Part shown: positions 53,255-61,056 of the stretch, piece by piece | Numbering within the stretch: position 1 is the first letter of the stretch | Layout of the letters: each line of letters starts with the position of its first letter | Assembly: GCA_019118365.1 (NCBI GenBank) | Contig: DWZA01000040.1 | Coordinates: 1-61,368, forward strand | Origin: Candidatus Lachnoclostridium stercoravium | GTDB lineage: Bacteria; Bacillota; Clostridia; Lachnospirales; Lachnospiraceae | Reading direction: 5' to 3' | Length of the DNA: 61,368 bases | Translations under genes and position numbers: made by a program | The notes under the pieces: model-generated | Database searches by the model: none | The model's input: the letters and a program-made list of their open reading frames with translations, nothing else | Told to the model about the DNA's origin: nothing

Positions 53255-53454
53255 AATCCATCATACCCCTTCCTATTATTCTTATCTGTTTAGTATGATA
53301 TCACTATTTTACACCATATATATTAAAAAGTAAAACAGTTTTATATCTTTGGAAAATCAGAAGGAAATATAGTATAATACAAGCACTTGGCGAGGTCTTT
53401 TACAGGTTTGGCGGACCTGGAGAGAGTACGCGACTGATAAAAGGAGAGATGATC

Positions 53455-54342
53455 GTGGAACTTCGTACACTTCGATATTTTTTAGCGGCGGCGCAGGAAG
53501 GGAATATCACAAAAGCAGCAGATATCCTGCATGTGACTCAGCCTACTTTGAGCCGGCAGATCATGGATCTGGAGAAGGAACTGGGGGCGACGCTTACGCT
53601 GCGGGGCAAAAACGGACTGACGCTCACTGACGACGGTATTTTTTTCCGGCAGCGTGCCGAGGAGATCGTCCAGCTGGCAGACCGGCTGGAGAAAGACTTT
53701 ACCGAACGGAAAAACGATATCGGCGGGATGGTGGTGATCGGAGCTTCTGAAGCGGTGGGCGGACTGACGTTAGCCAGGCTCATTAAAGAATTTTCCGCAA
53801 AATATCCGGCAGTGCAGTTTACGCTTTATAACGAAACGGTGGACAATATTAAAGACCGCCTGGATAAAGGGCTGGCAGACGTGGGCCTGCTGCTGGAACC
53901 CATAGATGTAACGAAATATGATTACGTCCGCTTATCGCAGCAGGACACCTGGGGATTGCTGGTGCGGGACGATCACCCGTTAATGGAAAAAGAATCTCTC
54001 ACGGCGGATGACGTTGCGCCTTACCCGCTTATTTTGCCGCTGCGGGAAAACATCCGGGCAGAGATCTTTCACTGGCTTGGCCGGGAAGAAAAAGAACTTA
54101 CGATCCCGCTGTTTTATACATTGCTTTCCAATGCCGCCCTGATGGTGGCGGAAGGAGTTGGCTGCGCGTTCTGTATGGACGGCGCGCTGGCGCTCAGAAG
54201 CGATCCTCATCTGCGCTTTATCCCGCTTAAACCGCGCCGCAGGACCCATAGCGCGCTGGTTTGGAAAAGGAATAATCTGTTTTCGCCGGCGGCTTCACTG
54301 TTTGTTCAGGAGATCAATCTGCTGCGGGCTAAAATTGAATAA
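53455..54342 (+). CDS. LysR family transcriptional regulator
   Basis: The DNA-binding domain (residues 1-60: ELRTLRYFLAAAQEGNITKA, then ADILHVTQPTLSRQIMDLEK) is followed by the LysR effector domain (GASEAVGGLTLARLIKEF; then LADVGLLLEPIDV). AAGGAG is eight bases from GTG 53455 but only two from ATG 53449, so GTG is preferred. It is followed by a terminator and then the flavodoxin cluster, whose promoter overlaps the palindrome ATAGG-TATG-CCTAT. LysR proteins next to flavodoxin/oxidoreductase clusters usually respond to quinones or electrophiles. Control of the downstream cluster is inference. Confidence 0.93.
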   Translation: MELRTLRYFLAAAQEGNITKAADILHVTQPTLSRQIMDLEKELGATLTLRGKNGLTLTDDGIFFRQRAEEIVQLADRLEKDFTERKNDIGGMVVIGASEAVGGLTLARLIKEFSAKYPAVQFTLYNETVDNIKDRLDKGLADVGLLLEPIDVTKYDYVRLSQQDTWGLLVRDDHPLMEKESLTADDVAPYPLILPLRENIRAEIFHWLGREEKELTIPLFYTLLSNAALMVAEGVGCAFCMDGALALRSDPHLRFIPLKPRRRTHSALVWKRNNLFSPAASLFVQEINLLRAKIE

Positions 54343-54357
54343 GGTTTTGCTAAAGCT

Positions 54358-54412
54358 GAGGGCACCGCAAGATCATCGGATCAGATGAACGAGCGATGCC
54401 CTCTTTGATTTT
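54358..54412 (+). terminator. Terminator of the lysR gene
   Basis: GAGGGCA-c-CGC pairs with GCG-a-TGCCCTC, and an inner stem TCATC / GATGA tops it. TTTGATTTT follows. The sequence CGCAAGATCATC resembles the terminator at 38472. Confidence 0.8.
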
Positions 54413-54452
54413 CTATATAGAAAACGTATAGATAAGAATTAAATATAAGTAT

Positions 54453-54481
54453 TAGACATTAAAAATAGGTATGCCTATAAT
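54453..54481 (+). promoter_or_regulatory. Promoter and palindrome of the flavodoxin cluster
   Basis: TAGACA (54453-54458), a 17-bp spacer and TATAAT (54476-54481). The inverted repeat ATAGG-TATG-CCTAT (54465-54478) covers the spacer and the first bases of the -10. That is a plausible operator for the upstream LysR protein. The transcript would then pass through repeat copy R4. Confidence 0.7.
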
Positions 54482-54490
54482 AAAACCATA

Positions 54491-54579
54491 GTAACAGTTC
54501 AGCCGTGCGCCAGGATATATATCATGCTTCTTGTCAGCACAGGATGTGCTGGCAAGAAGATACACGGCTGAATTGTTAC
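54491..54579 (-). repeat. Structured repeat, internally deleted copy R4 (89 bp, reverse orientation)
   Basis: Ends GTAACAGTTCAGCCGTGCG and CACGGCTGAATTGTTAC. It keeps the first hairpin (minus strand CTTCTTGCCAGCAC / GTGCTGACAAGAAG) and the outer end of the second arm (ATATATCCTGGCGCACGGC), but lacks about 65 bases of that arm. It lies in the leader of the flavodoxin operon. Confidence 0.88.
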
Positions 54580-54635
54580 AAACCATAAAACGAAACGATG
54601 CGTATCGTTTTTCTTATAAAAAGGAGGCAGATCTA

Positions 54636-55757
54636 ATGAAAAAGATAGTATCTTTTCTGTCAGCAGCGGCAATGATTTTCTCCCTTGCGGCTTGCAGCCA
54701 GGCTGACGGCAGTGTAATTTCTGCGTCAACGGATCTAGGACAATATGGAACGGAAAGGGATGCGGAATATTCTGCGGATGAAGTACCGCTGGAAATACCG
54801 GAGTCAGAAACCGAAGGAACAGGAAACAGCAACGTCCTGGTTGCATATTTTTCCTGGGCTGACAATGCGATCCTTGCAGAGGATGTGGACGCAGTATCGT
54901 CGCCCAGCGTTATTCCTCCGGGAAATGTGCAGCAGCTGGCAGCCTGGGTCCAGGAGGAGACGGGAGGCGACATTTTCGCGATCAGAGTTACGGATCCTTA
55001 TCCCAGCGACTGGGATGAATGCCTTGAGAGGGCGAACGGAGAGCGGGGAGAAGAGGCCCGGCCGGAGCTGGTGGAGAATGTGGCAAATCTCGACCAATAT
55101 GACACAGTATTCTTAGGCTACCCAAACTGGTGGTACGGAGTTCCCATGGCCCTGCTTTCATTTTTGGAGCAGAATGATCTTTCCGGAAAACAGGTATATC
55201 TTTTCTGCTCCCATGGTACAGGAGGTCTTGCTGGCAGCGTGGGGCAGATCGCCGAAGCGGCGCCGGAGGCTGTGATCTCGGATAACATTTTTGACTGCTA
55301 CGAGGAGGAAGCGGCGTACTCGGAAGAATCCATAAAAGCCTGGACAGATGGACTTGGCTATGGCAGTCAGACAGAAGCAGAGGAGGAAGATTCAAAGATG
55401 TCAGGAAAACGGATATCGGTACAGTCTGGAGACGCAGAAGTCATTTATGAGCTTAACGATAGTGGAGCGGCGGACGCGCTTTATGAGATGCTGCCTCTTA
55501 CAGCGGAGGCAGAGGATTACAGTACCAATGAAAAGATATTTTATCCTCCGGAAGAGCTTGCGTGTGCAGAAACACCCCTTGCTCCGTCGGATACAGGCGG
55601 AGGGACATTGGCTTACTATGAGCCCTGGGGCAATGTAGTCATGTTTTATGACGGTTTTCATGAGAATCCCTCTTTGTATGAGTTAGGATATGCAGTCTCC
55701 GGAGCAGAGCAGATCAGCAGGATATCCGGAACGATCACAGTAGAAGCTGTGGAATAG
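54636..55757 (+). CDS. Exported lipoprotein flavodoxin fused to a cyclophilin-like (DUF369-type) domain
   Basis: A lipoprotein signal ends LAAC near residue 20. The flavodoxin domain (about 65-245) has the first strand NVLVAYFSWADN, the phosphate-loop equivalent PPGNVQQLAAWV after an insertion, DTVFLGYPNWWYGVPMALLSF, then LFCSHGTGGLAGS. The last 110 residues (VQSGDAEVIYELNDSGAADA, then GGGTLAYYEPWGNVVMFY) form a cyclophilin-like beta-barrel. The protein should sit on the outer face of the membrane and carry FMN. AAAAGGAGG precedes ATG 54636; upstream open codons lie in repeat R4 and are not coding. It is the first gene of the redox cluster. Confidence 0.88.
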   Translation: MKKIVSFLSAAAMIFSLAACSQADGSVISASTDLGQYGTERDAEYSADEVPLEIPESETEGTGNSNVLVAYFSWADNAILAEDVDAVSSPSVIPPGNVQQLAAWVQEETGGDIFAIRVTDPYPSDWDECLERANGERGEEARPELVENVANLDQYDTVFLGYPNWWYGVPMALLSFLEQNDLSGKQVYLFCSHGTGGLAGSVGQIAEAAPEAVISDNIFDCYEEEAAYSEESIKAWTDGLGYGSQTEAEEEDSKMSGKRISVQSGDAEVIYELNDSGAADALYEMLPLTAEAEDYSTNEKIFYPPEELACAETPLAPSDTGGGTLAYYEPWGNVVMFYDGFHENPSLYELGYAVSGAEQISRISGTITVEAVE

Positions 55758-55783
55758 AGAAAATCAGTAAGGAGGTCAGATTT

Positions 55784-56545
55784 ATGAACAGAGAAGAAAG
55801 AACAGAACAAAAGATGCAGGAGCTGTTTCACAGTCACGCTGCCGGAGATGAAGGCAGCGATGGAGAATTTATGCAGATACTCCAGGGATATATCTTTGGG
55901 GACGTGTGCTATACCGGCAGTCTGGATAGCCGGATGCGGGAGCTGGTGACTGTCACGGTCCTCACCGCGCTAAGCGCGCTGCCGCAGATCAAAGCCCATG
56001 TAGGGGCCAGTCTGAATGCAGGCTGCACGCCGGTGGAAATCCGGGAGGCTATTTACCAGTGCGCTCCCTTTATTGGTTTTCCAAAGACCCTCAATGCCAT
56101 TGCCGCTATGAATGAGGTCTTTTCCCAACAGGGCATTGATCTGCCCCTTCCCAAACAGAGGACGCTGGAGTCCTCAGAGGAGCGGTATGAGAAAGGTCTG
56201 GCTATCCAGGCTCCGATATATGGAGATGAGATCAAAGAACGCTACACCTGGCTGCCCAAGCCCTTTGATGAGGCAGTACCGAGGTTTTTGACAGAACTGT
56301 GTTTCGGAGATTTTAATACCCGCGCCGGGTTGGACGGCAAGACCAGGGAACTGCTTACGGTAGTGCTTCTGGCAGCATTGGGCGGAGCTGAAGTGCAGGT
56401 GAAAAGCCATGTGGCGGGAGCGCTGAAAGCCGGAAATACCAAAGAAGAGATCGTCTGCGCTCTGGTGCATGCCAGCGGCTACATGGGTATTCCGAGGTTG
56501 TTTAATGCTCTTAATACATGCAAGGATCTGCTGACAGAAGGATAA
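55784..56545 (+). CDS. Carboxymuconolactone decarboxylase family protein (two CMD domains)
   Basis: Two tandem CMD/AhpD-like domains: residues 20-110 (LDSRMRELVTVTVLTALSAL, then QCAPFIGFPKTLNAI) and 140-250 (LDGKTRELLTVVLLAALGGA, then HASGYMGIPRLFNAL). Neither has the CxxC pair of AhpD peroxidase helpers, so it is more like the gamma-CMD proteins that accompany oxidoreductases and cupins. It is cytoplasmic, and GGAGG precedes the start. The gene is in the flavodoxin operon, and its substrate is unknown. Confidence 0.88.
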   Translation: MNREERTEQKMQELFHSHAAGDEGSDGEFMQILQGYIFGDVCYTGSLDSRMRELVTVTVLTALSALPQIKAHVGASLNAGCTPVEIREAIYQCAPFIGFPKTLNAIAAMNEVFSQQGIDLPLPKQRTLESSEERYEKGLAIQAPIYGDEIKERYTWLPKPFDEAVPRFLTELCFGDFNTRAGLDGKTRELLTVVLLAALGGAEVQVKSHVAGALKAGNTKEEIVCALVHASGYMGIPRLFNALNTCKDLLTEG

Positions 56546-56579
56546 AAATATTTTCAGAGAAATTTGGAGGAATATATCA

Positions 56580-57116
56580 ATGAAGATCGTTGTATTAGAA
56601 GGCAGCCCAAACAAAAAAGGCTCCACCCACATCCTGGCAGACTGCTTCAGGCAGGGGGCCGAAGGAGCGGGCCATACCGCAGAACTGATCGATACAGCCC
56701 ACGCTGAAATCCATCCCTGTATCGGGTGCATCCACTGCGGCTATGAAGGCCCCTGTGTGCAGAAGGACGATGTGGAGATCATACGCAAAAAGATCCTGGA
56801 TGCAGATATGATGGTGTTTGCCACGCCTCTTTATTACTATGGCATGTCTGCCCAGCTGAAAATAATGATCGACCGGTTCTGTGCCTTCAACAGCTCTATC
56901 CAGAGGAAACACATGAAGTCGGCGTTGCTTAGCGTGGCATGGAACAGCGACAGCTGGACCTTTGAGGCGCTGGAAGCTCATTACAAGACGCTGGTGAGAT
57001 ACCTGAACCTTCAGGACATGGGTATGGTGCTGGGCTATGGCTGCGGGACCCCTTCCATGACGGAGCATTCGCAGTTTCCACAGCAGGCTTATCATCTGGG
57101 AAATTGTCTGAGATGA
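56580..57116 (+). CDS. Flavodoxin-fold NAD(P)H-dependent FMN oxidoreductase (iron-sulfur flavoprotein-like)
   Basis: The 178-residue cytoplasmic protein begins MKIVVLEGSPNKKGSTHILA, the FMN phosphate loop of the NADPH-dependent FMN reductase family. It has the Cys-rich segment CIGCIHCGYEGPCVQKDD (near residue 47) seen in iron-sulfur flavoproteins, and the flavin loop FATPLYYYGMSAQLKIMIDR. It could reduce quinones or pass electrons within the cluster. Both short ends are normal for this family. Confidence 0.9.
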   Translation: MKIVVLEGSPNKKGSTHILADCFRQGAEGAGHTAELIDTAHAEIHPCIGCIHCGYEGPCVQKDDVEIIRKKILDADMMVFATPLYYYGMSAQLKIMIDRFCAFNSSIQRKHMKSALLSVAWNSDSWTFEALEAHYKTLVRYLNLQDMGMVLGYGCGTPSMTEHSQFPQQAYHLGNCLR

Positions 57117-57234
57117 CGGAGTGAAAAAGTTTTTGCAAAGGAAAAACCGAATCAGACTGTACGAAAGAATGGGTGGGACAGGCGGACTGTTTCATCCATT
57201 CTCTGTAAGCTGAGGCAAAGGAGGTTTCTGAACT

Positions 57235-58098
57235 ATGGAAACAGTTAAATTGAATAACGGAGTAGAAGTCCCGATGGAGGGCTTTGGAGTCTTTCAGATC
57301 CCGGAGGAGAACTGTGAGAGGGCGGTGAAAGACGCGATTTCTGCAGGTTATCGCCTGATCGATACTGCAAGCTCTTATCAAAATGAAAAGGCCGTAGGAC
57401 GGGCTATTGCGAACTGCGGCGTGCCCCGTGAGGAACTGTTCATCACTACAAAAGCCTATATCCAGCAGATGGGGTATGAGAACACTATGACAGCCTTCCG
57501 GGAATCTTTAGACAACTTGGGACTTAGCTATCTGGATCTCTACCTGATCCATATGCCCTTCGGGGATTACTATGGTTCATGGCGTGCCCTAGAGGAGCTA
57601 TATCGGGAGGGCAGAGTCCGGGCTATCGGCGTATGTAATTTCATGCCGGATCGGCTTTTGGATCTTTGCTACAATGCAAAGATTCTGCCCCAGATCAACC
57701 AGATCGAGCGTCATCCCCACTATCAGCGAGCAGAAGAACTTTCTCTTATGCGGGAGTTGAAAATACAGCCGGAAGCATGGGCTCCCTTTGCCGAGGGGAT
57801 GAAAGGAATGTTTACGGAGCCTGTGCTGCGTAAGATCGCTGAAAAGCACGGCAAGACTCCGGCTCAGGTGATCCTGCGCTGGAATGTGCAGCAGGGAGTG
57901 ATCGTGATCCCCAAATCCGTCCACAGGGAGCGGATGGAAGAAAATTTAGATATCTGGAATTTTACTTTGGATGAAGATGATATGGGGAAAATAGCATCTT
58001 TAGATAAAAGCTGTCCTTCCATGCTGGATACCCGAAAGATTAGCGAAGTAAAGAGAGTTTATGACTATCTGAACAACCCGGTGCTGACCAGCCTGTAA
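57235..58098 (+). CDS. Aldo/keto reductase
   Basis: A 287-residue (alpha/beta)8 barrel with the AKR tetrad: Asp and Tyr in RLIDTASSYQNEKAVG, Lys in LFITTKAYI, and His in YLIHMPFGDYYGS. The NADPH site VIVIPKSVHRERMEENLDI lies near the end. It reduces aldehydes or ketones. It lies in the redox cluster after a 118-bp gap containing the hairpin GAATGG / CCATTC, and has its own AAAGGAGG site. Confidence 0.94.
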   Translation: METVKLNNGVEVPMEGFGVFQIPEENCERAVKDAISAGYRLIDTASSYQNEKAVGRAIANCGVPREELFITTKAYIQQMGYENTMTAFRESLDNLGLSYLDLYLIHMPFGDYYGSWRALEELYREGRVRAIGVCNFMPDRLLDLCYNAKILPQINQIERHPHYQRAEELSLMRELKIQPEAWAPFAEGMKGMFTEPVLRKIAEKHGKTPAQVILRWNVQQGVIVIPKSVHRERMEENLDIWNFTLDEDDMGKIASLDKSCPSMLDTRKISEVKRVYDYLNNPVLTSL

Positions 58099-58154
58099 AT
58101 TTGAAAAGAAAACGATTGTTGATGTATAAAGCTTAAGTATAGGAGGATGGTTTC

Positions 58155-58889
58155 ATGAAGAAATTATTAACATTTATAGTATCATCAGCGCTTGCTTTGT
58201 CTCTTGCAGCCTGCAACGGCCAAAGCACAGCGGCGGAAAACACAAATGCGGCTGCTGAGGCGGCTGAAGAAGTATCTGCGGAAACTCCCGCAGAGGAAAA
58301 TGTAACAGAAGCAGTAACTGAGACAGAAACTTCGGTTGAGGCAGAGACTTCGGCGGAAGCAGAAGATCCTGCAGAGGAAACAGATGGCGAGGAAGAAGCT
58401 GTTTCAGAGGGAGGCGTGTTAGTCGCCTATTTTTCCTGGTCAGGCAATACGGAGCAGATGGCTCAGATCATAGCGGAGGAGACAGGGGCGGATCTCTTTG
58501 AGATCGCGCCTGCCACGCCTTACACAGATGACTATGATGAGCTTTTGGACATCGCTCAGCAGGAGCAGGCAGATAACGCCCGTCCAGAGCTTGCGGCCCA
58601 GGCGGAAAACTGGGACAGCTACGATACGGTTTTTGTAGGCTATCCTAACTGGTGGAGTGATGCTCCAATGGCAGTTTATACGTTCCTGGAGAGCTGCGAC
58701 TGGACAGGAAAGGCCCTAGTCCCCTTTAATACCAGCGCCAGCGGCGGCTTTGGAAGGAGCCTTTCCGGAATCGAGGAAAGCGCCGCCGGAGCAGAGATCC
58801 TGGAGGGCCTTGATCTTACGGAAAGCGAACTGTCGGATGCAGAGAGCCGTATTTCCGAATGGCTGGCCGGCCTTGGCCTGGCCTTGTAA
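58155..58889 (+). CDS. Exported lipoprotein flavodoxin
   Basis: The signal peptide ends SLAAC (near residue 20), followed by a roughly 60-residue Glu/Ala/Thr-rich flexible linker. The flavodoxin domain then starts VLVAYFSWSGNTEQMAQIIA with an intact FMN phosphate loop (SWSGNT), and shows PYTDDYDELLDIAQQEQ, VFVGYPNWWSDAPMAVYTFL and FNTSASGGFGRSL. It is a second outer-face flavodoxin, about as similar to the first as to the third. GGAGG precedes the ATG. Confidence 0.92.
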   Translation: MKKLLTFIVSSALALSLAACNGQSTAAENTNAAAEAAEEVSAETPAEENVTEAVTETETSVEAETSAEAEDPAEETDGEEEAVSEGGVLVAYFSWSGNTEQMAQIIAEETGADLFEIAPATPYTDDYDELLDIAQQEQADNARPELAAQAENWDSYDTVFVGYPNWWSDAPMAVYTFLESCDWTGKALVPFNTSASGGFGRSLSGIEESAAGAEILEGLDLTESELSDAESRISEWLAGLGLAL

Positions 58890-58910
58890 GCTGGGAAAGG
58901 AGGCGGCTTT

Positions 58911-59609
58911 GTGAAGCCGAAGGCGAGATTAAAAGTCGGAATCGATATCCTGATGACGCTCCTGCTGCTCTTTTTAATGGGCTACCAGTTCTGGGGAGAT
59001 GCAGCTCACGAATGGGCAGGGGCGGGCATGTTTGCCTTATTCATTATCCATCATCTGATGAACGGAAGCTGGCATAAGAATCTGCTTAGGGGAAAATACA
59101 ATCCTTCCCGCATCCTTATGCTTGTCATCAACATCCTGCTGTTTGCCGATATGCTTGGCCTTATGATAAGCGGGATCATGCTTTCGAACCATGTATTTGC
59201 CTTTCTTGGTATCAGTGGCGGGATGTCCTTTGCAAGACTTCTGCACATGGCCTCTTCCTACTGGGGTTTTATGCTGATGTCCCTTCATCTGGGACTTCAC
59301 TGGGGTAAGATCCTTGGCATGATAAGGCGGGCAGGCAAGGGAAGAAGGGAAGCTTCTGGAGCTGTTAAGATGCTCCTACGTATCCTTGGGACGGTGATAG
59401 CTGTTTATGGCCTGACCGTGTTTATCCGCAGGGATCTTCTCACCTATATGCTCATACGCACCCAGTTCGTATTTTTGGATTTTAATGAACCGGCGCCGCT
59501 GTTTTACATCGACTGCCTTGCCATGATGGGAACATTCATATGGATCGCTTACTGGCTTTCGGCGCTTACCTGCGGTAAACGCAGCAAAACGAATGGAGGT
59601 TCAAAATGA
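58911..59609 (+). CDS. DUF4405 membrane protein, histidine-rich, possible b-type cytochrome
   Basis: The 232-residue protein has five or six membrane helices. Histidines recur in and near helices: AAHEWAGAGMF, FIIHHLMNGSWH, FARLLHMASSYW and LMSLHLGLHWGK. This resembles the DUF4405/cytochrome b561-like group, where paired His residues bind heme. Start GTG 58911 follows AAAGGAGG. It overlaps the third flavodoxin gene by 4 bp (ATGA). Placed among three exported flavodoxins, it may pass electrons between the membrane quinone or cytoplasmic side and the outer face (inference). Confidence 0.8.
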   Translation: MKPKARLKVGIDILMTLLLLFLMGYQFWGDAAHEWAGAGMFALFIIHHLMNGSWHKNLLRGKYNPSRILMLVINILLFADMLGLMISGIMLSNHVFAFLGISGGMSFARLLHMASSYWGFMLMSLHLGLHWGKILGMIRRAGKGRREASGAVKMLLRILGTVIAVYGLTVFIRRDLLTYMLIRTQFVFLDFNEPAPLFYIDCLAMMGTFIWIAYWLSALTCGKRSKTNGGSK

Positions 59610-60406
59610 AAAAGAAAGTTATGTTTTTGATGATCATGGTAATGAGTATTCTCATGTCTATGACAGCTTTTGCCGGAGTATGGAGAACAGGAGCCTCGCC
59701 AAATGAGAATCGCTGGTGGTATGACAATGAAGACGGAACCTGGGCTGAGGGAGGCTGGCAGTGGATCGATGGAAACCAGGACGGTACAGCAGAGTGCTAT
59801 TATTTTGACAGCGAAGGCTGGATAGCGGCAGACACCACGACGCCGGACGGCTATCAGGTGAATGGAGACGGCGCTTGGGTAGAAAATGGACTGGTAATGA
59901 CACAGGCGGTTTCACTTGCTGCATCTTCAACGCATACCGGAGAGAGCAGTTCCCTGGTTGTCTATTTTTCCTGCACCGGAAACACAGAAGCGGCGGCCAG
60001 GCGGATCCAGGAACTGGCCGGAGCGGACATCATAGAGATCGAAGCAGCAGATCCTTATCCGAGTTCCTATTCGGATACGTTAAGCAGAGCGGAGCGGGAG
60101 CTGGATCAGGACGCAAGACCGGCAGTTATCACAACGATAGATGATGTGGCGCAATATGACGTGGTTTATGTAGGCTATCCGATCTGGTTTGGCTATGCGC
60201 CCCGCCCTGTACTGACTTTTTTGGAGGCCTATGACTGGTCAGGAAAGACCGTGGTTCCCTTCTGCACCAGCGGAGGCAGCGGGATCTCTGCAAGCCTTGG
60301 GGAGATCCGGGAGAGCTGTCCAGGGTCTGATGTGGCAGAAGGTAGGCGGGTCAACGATACTGGTTCCATAGAGCCATGGCTGAGAAGTCTTTGCTTGATC
60401 TCATGA
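59606..60406 (+). CDS. Secreted flavodoxin with N-terminal choline-binding-like (cell wall) repeats
   Basis: A Sec signal (MIMVMSILMSMTAFA) without a lipobox is followed by a module of Trp/Gly repeats typical of cell-wall-binding motifs: ENRWWYDNEDGTWAEGGWQW, then CYYFDSEGWIAADTTTPDGY and QVNGDGAWVENG. A flavodoxin domain follows from about residue 115: LVVYFSCTGNTEAAARRI, then DVVYVGYPIWFGYAPRPV and VPFCTSGGSGISASLG. The repeats would hold the flavodoxin on the cell wall, beyond the reach of the lipid-anchored ones. The start overlaps the DUF4405 stop by 4 bp. Confidence 0.92.
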   Translation: MKKKVMFLMIMVMSILMSMTAFAGVWRTGASPNENRWWYDNEDGTWAEGGWQWIDGNQDGTAECYYFDSEGWIAADTTTPDGYQVNGDGAWVENGLVMTQAVSLAASSTHTGESSSLVVYFSCTGNTEAAARRIQELAGADIIEIEAADPYPSSYSDTLSRAERELDQDARPAVITTIDDVAQYDVVYVGYPIWFGYAPRPVLTFLEAYDWSGKTVVPFCTSGGSGISASLGEIRESCPGSDVAEGRRVNDTGSIEPWLRSLCLIS

Positions 60407-60452
60407 TCAGGAATGCGGATTTAAAAATAAATCGTAACAGGAGGATCATAGC

Positions 60453-60908
60453 ATGTGTATCAATGATAAAGAACAATTCAACAAAGAAAATGTATTTGGC
60501 CTTGGAAATGCAAACAACGCCTACGCCCAGTATTTTATCGGCAATTCCTATCTGAATCCGCTGACGGAAGCAGGCAAGTGCCCGGTATTCCTAGCAAACG
60601 TCACTTTCGAGCCTGGCTGCCGCAATAACTGGCACATCCATCATGCCAAAAGCGGAGGAGGCCAGCTCCTCATCTGCACTGCGGGAGAGGGCTGGTATCA
60701 GGAAGAAGGCAAGGAAGCCGTTTCCCTGACGCCCGGAGTAGTGATCACCATTCCGGCAGAGGTCAAACACTGGCATGGAGCCAAAAAAGACAGCTGGTTT
60801 TCCCATATCGCAGTGGAGGTCCCCGGAGAAGAAACCTCCAACGAATGGCTGGAGCCGGTGGACGATGAGTCCTATAATGATCTGGAAAAGTATTCCTGCA
60901 GGAGTTAG
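60453..60908 (+). CDS. Cupin-domain protein
   Basis: The 151-residue protein is a small double-stranded beta-helix. The metal ligands are visible in NNWHIHHAKSGGGQLLICTA and in IPAEVKHWHGAKKDSWFSHI. Cupins of this type accompany CMD and aldo/keto reductase genes in many bacteria. It closes the flavodoxin cluster. The ribosome-binding site is AGGAGG. Confidence 0.9.
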   Translation: MCINDKEQFNKENVFGLGNANNAYAQYFIGNSYLNPLTEAGKCPVFLANVTFEPGCRNNWHIHHAKSGGGQLLICTAGEGWYQEEGKEAVSLTPGVVITIPAEVKHWHGAKKDSWFSHIAVEVPGEETSNEWLEPVDDESYNDLEKYSCRS

Positions 60909-60920
60909 CAATAGCGGAGA

Positions 60921-61055
60921 TTGCGTTTGTGTAGTATAATAATATATAGCGTATTAGTAATTAATGATATCAAAGATGGACATTGGTTAAATGGGGAAGA
61001 GGCAAAAAGAAGAGGATATGTTGCAAATGTAAGAGGTAATATGGGGGAATTATAA
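60921..61055 (+). other. Possible short coding fragment coupled to the AlbA_2 gene
   Basis: An open frame ends in a coding-like stretch (IKDGHWLNGEEAKRRGYVAN, then VRGNMGEL) with its stop one base before the ATG of the next gene. The only in-frame start is a TTG (60921) without a ribosome-binding site, and the front part contains a TATAAT. It may be the tail of a gene that has lost its 5' part, or chance. I do not recognise it. Confidence 0.25.
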
Positions 61056-61056
61056 A

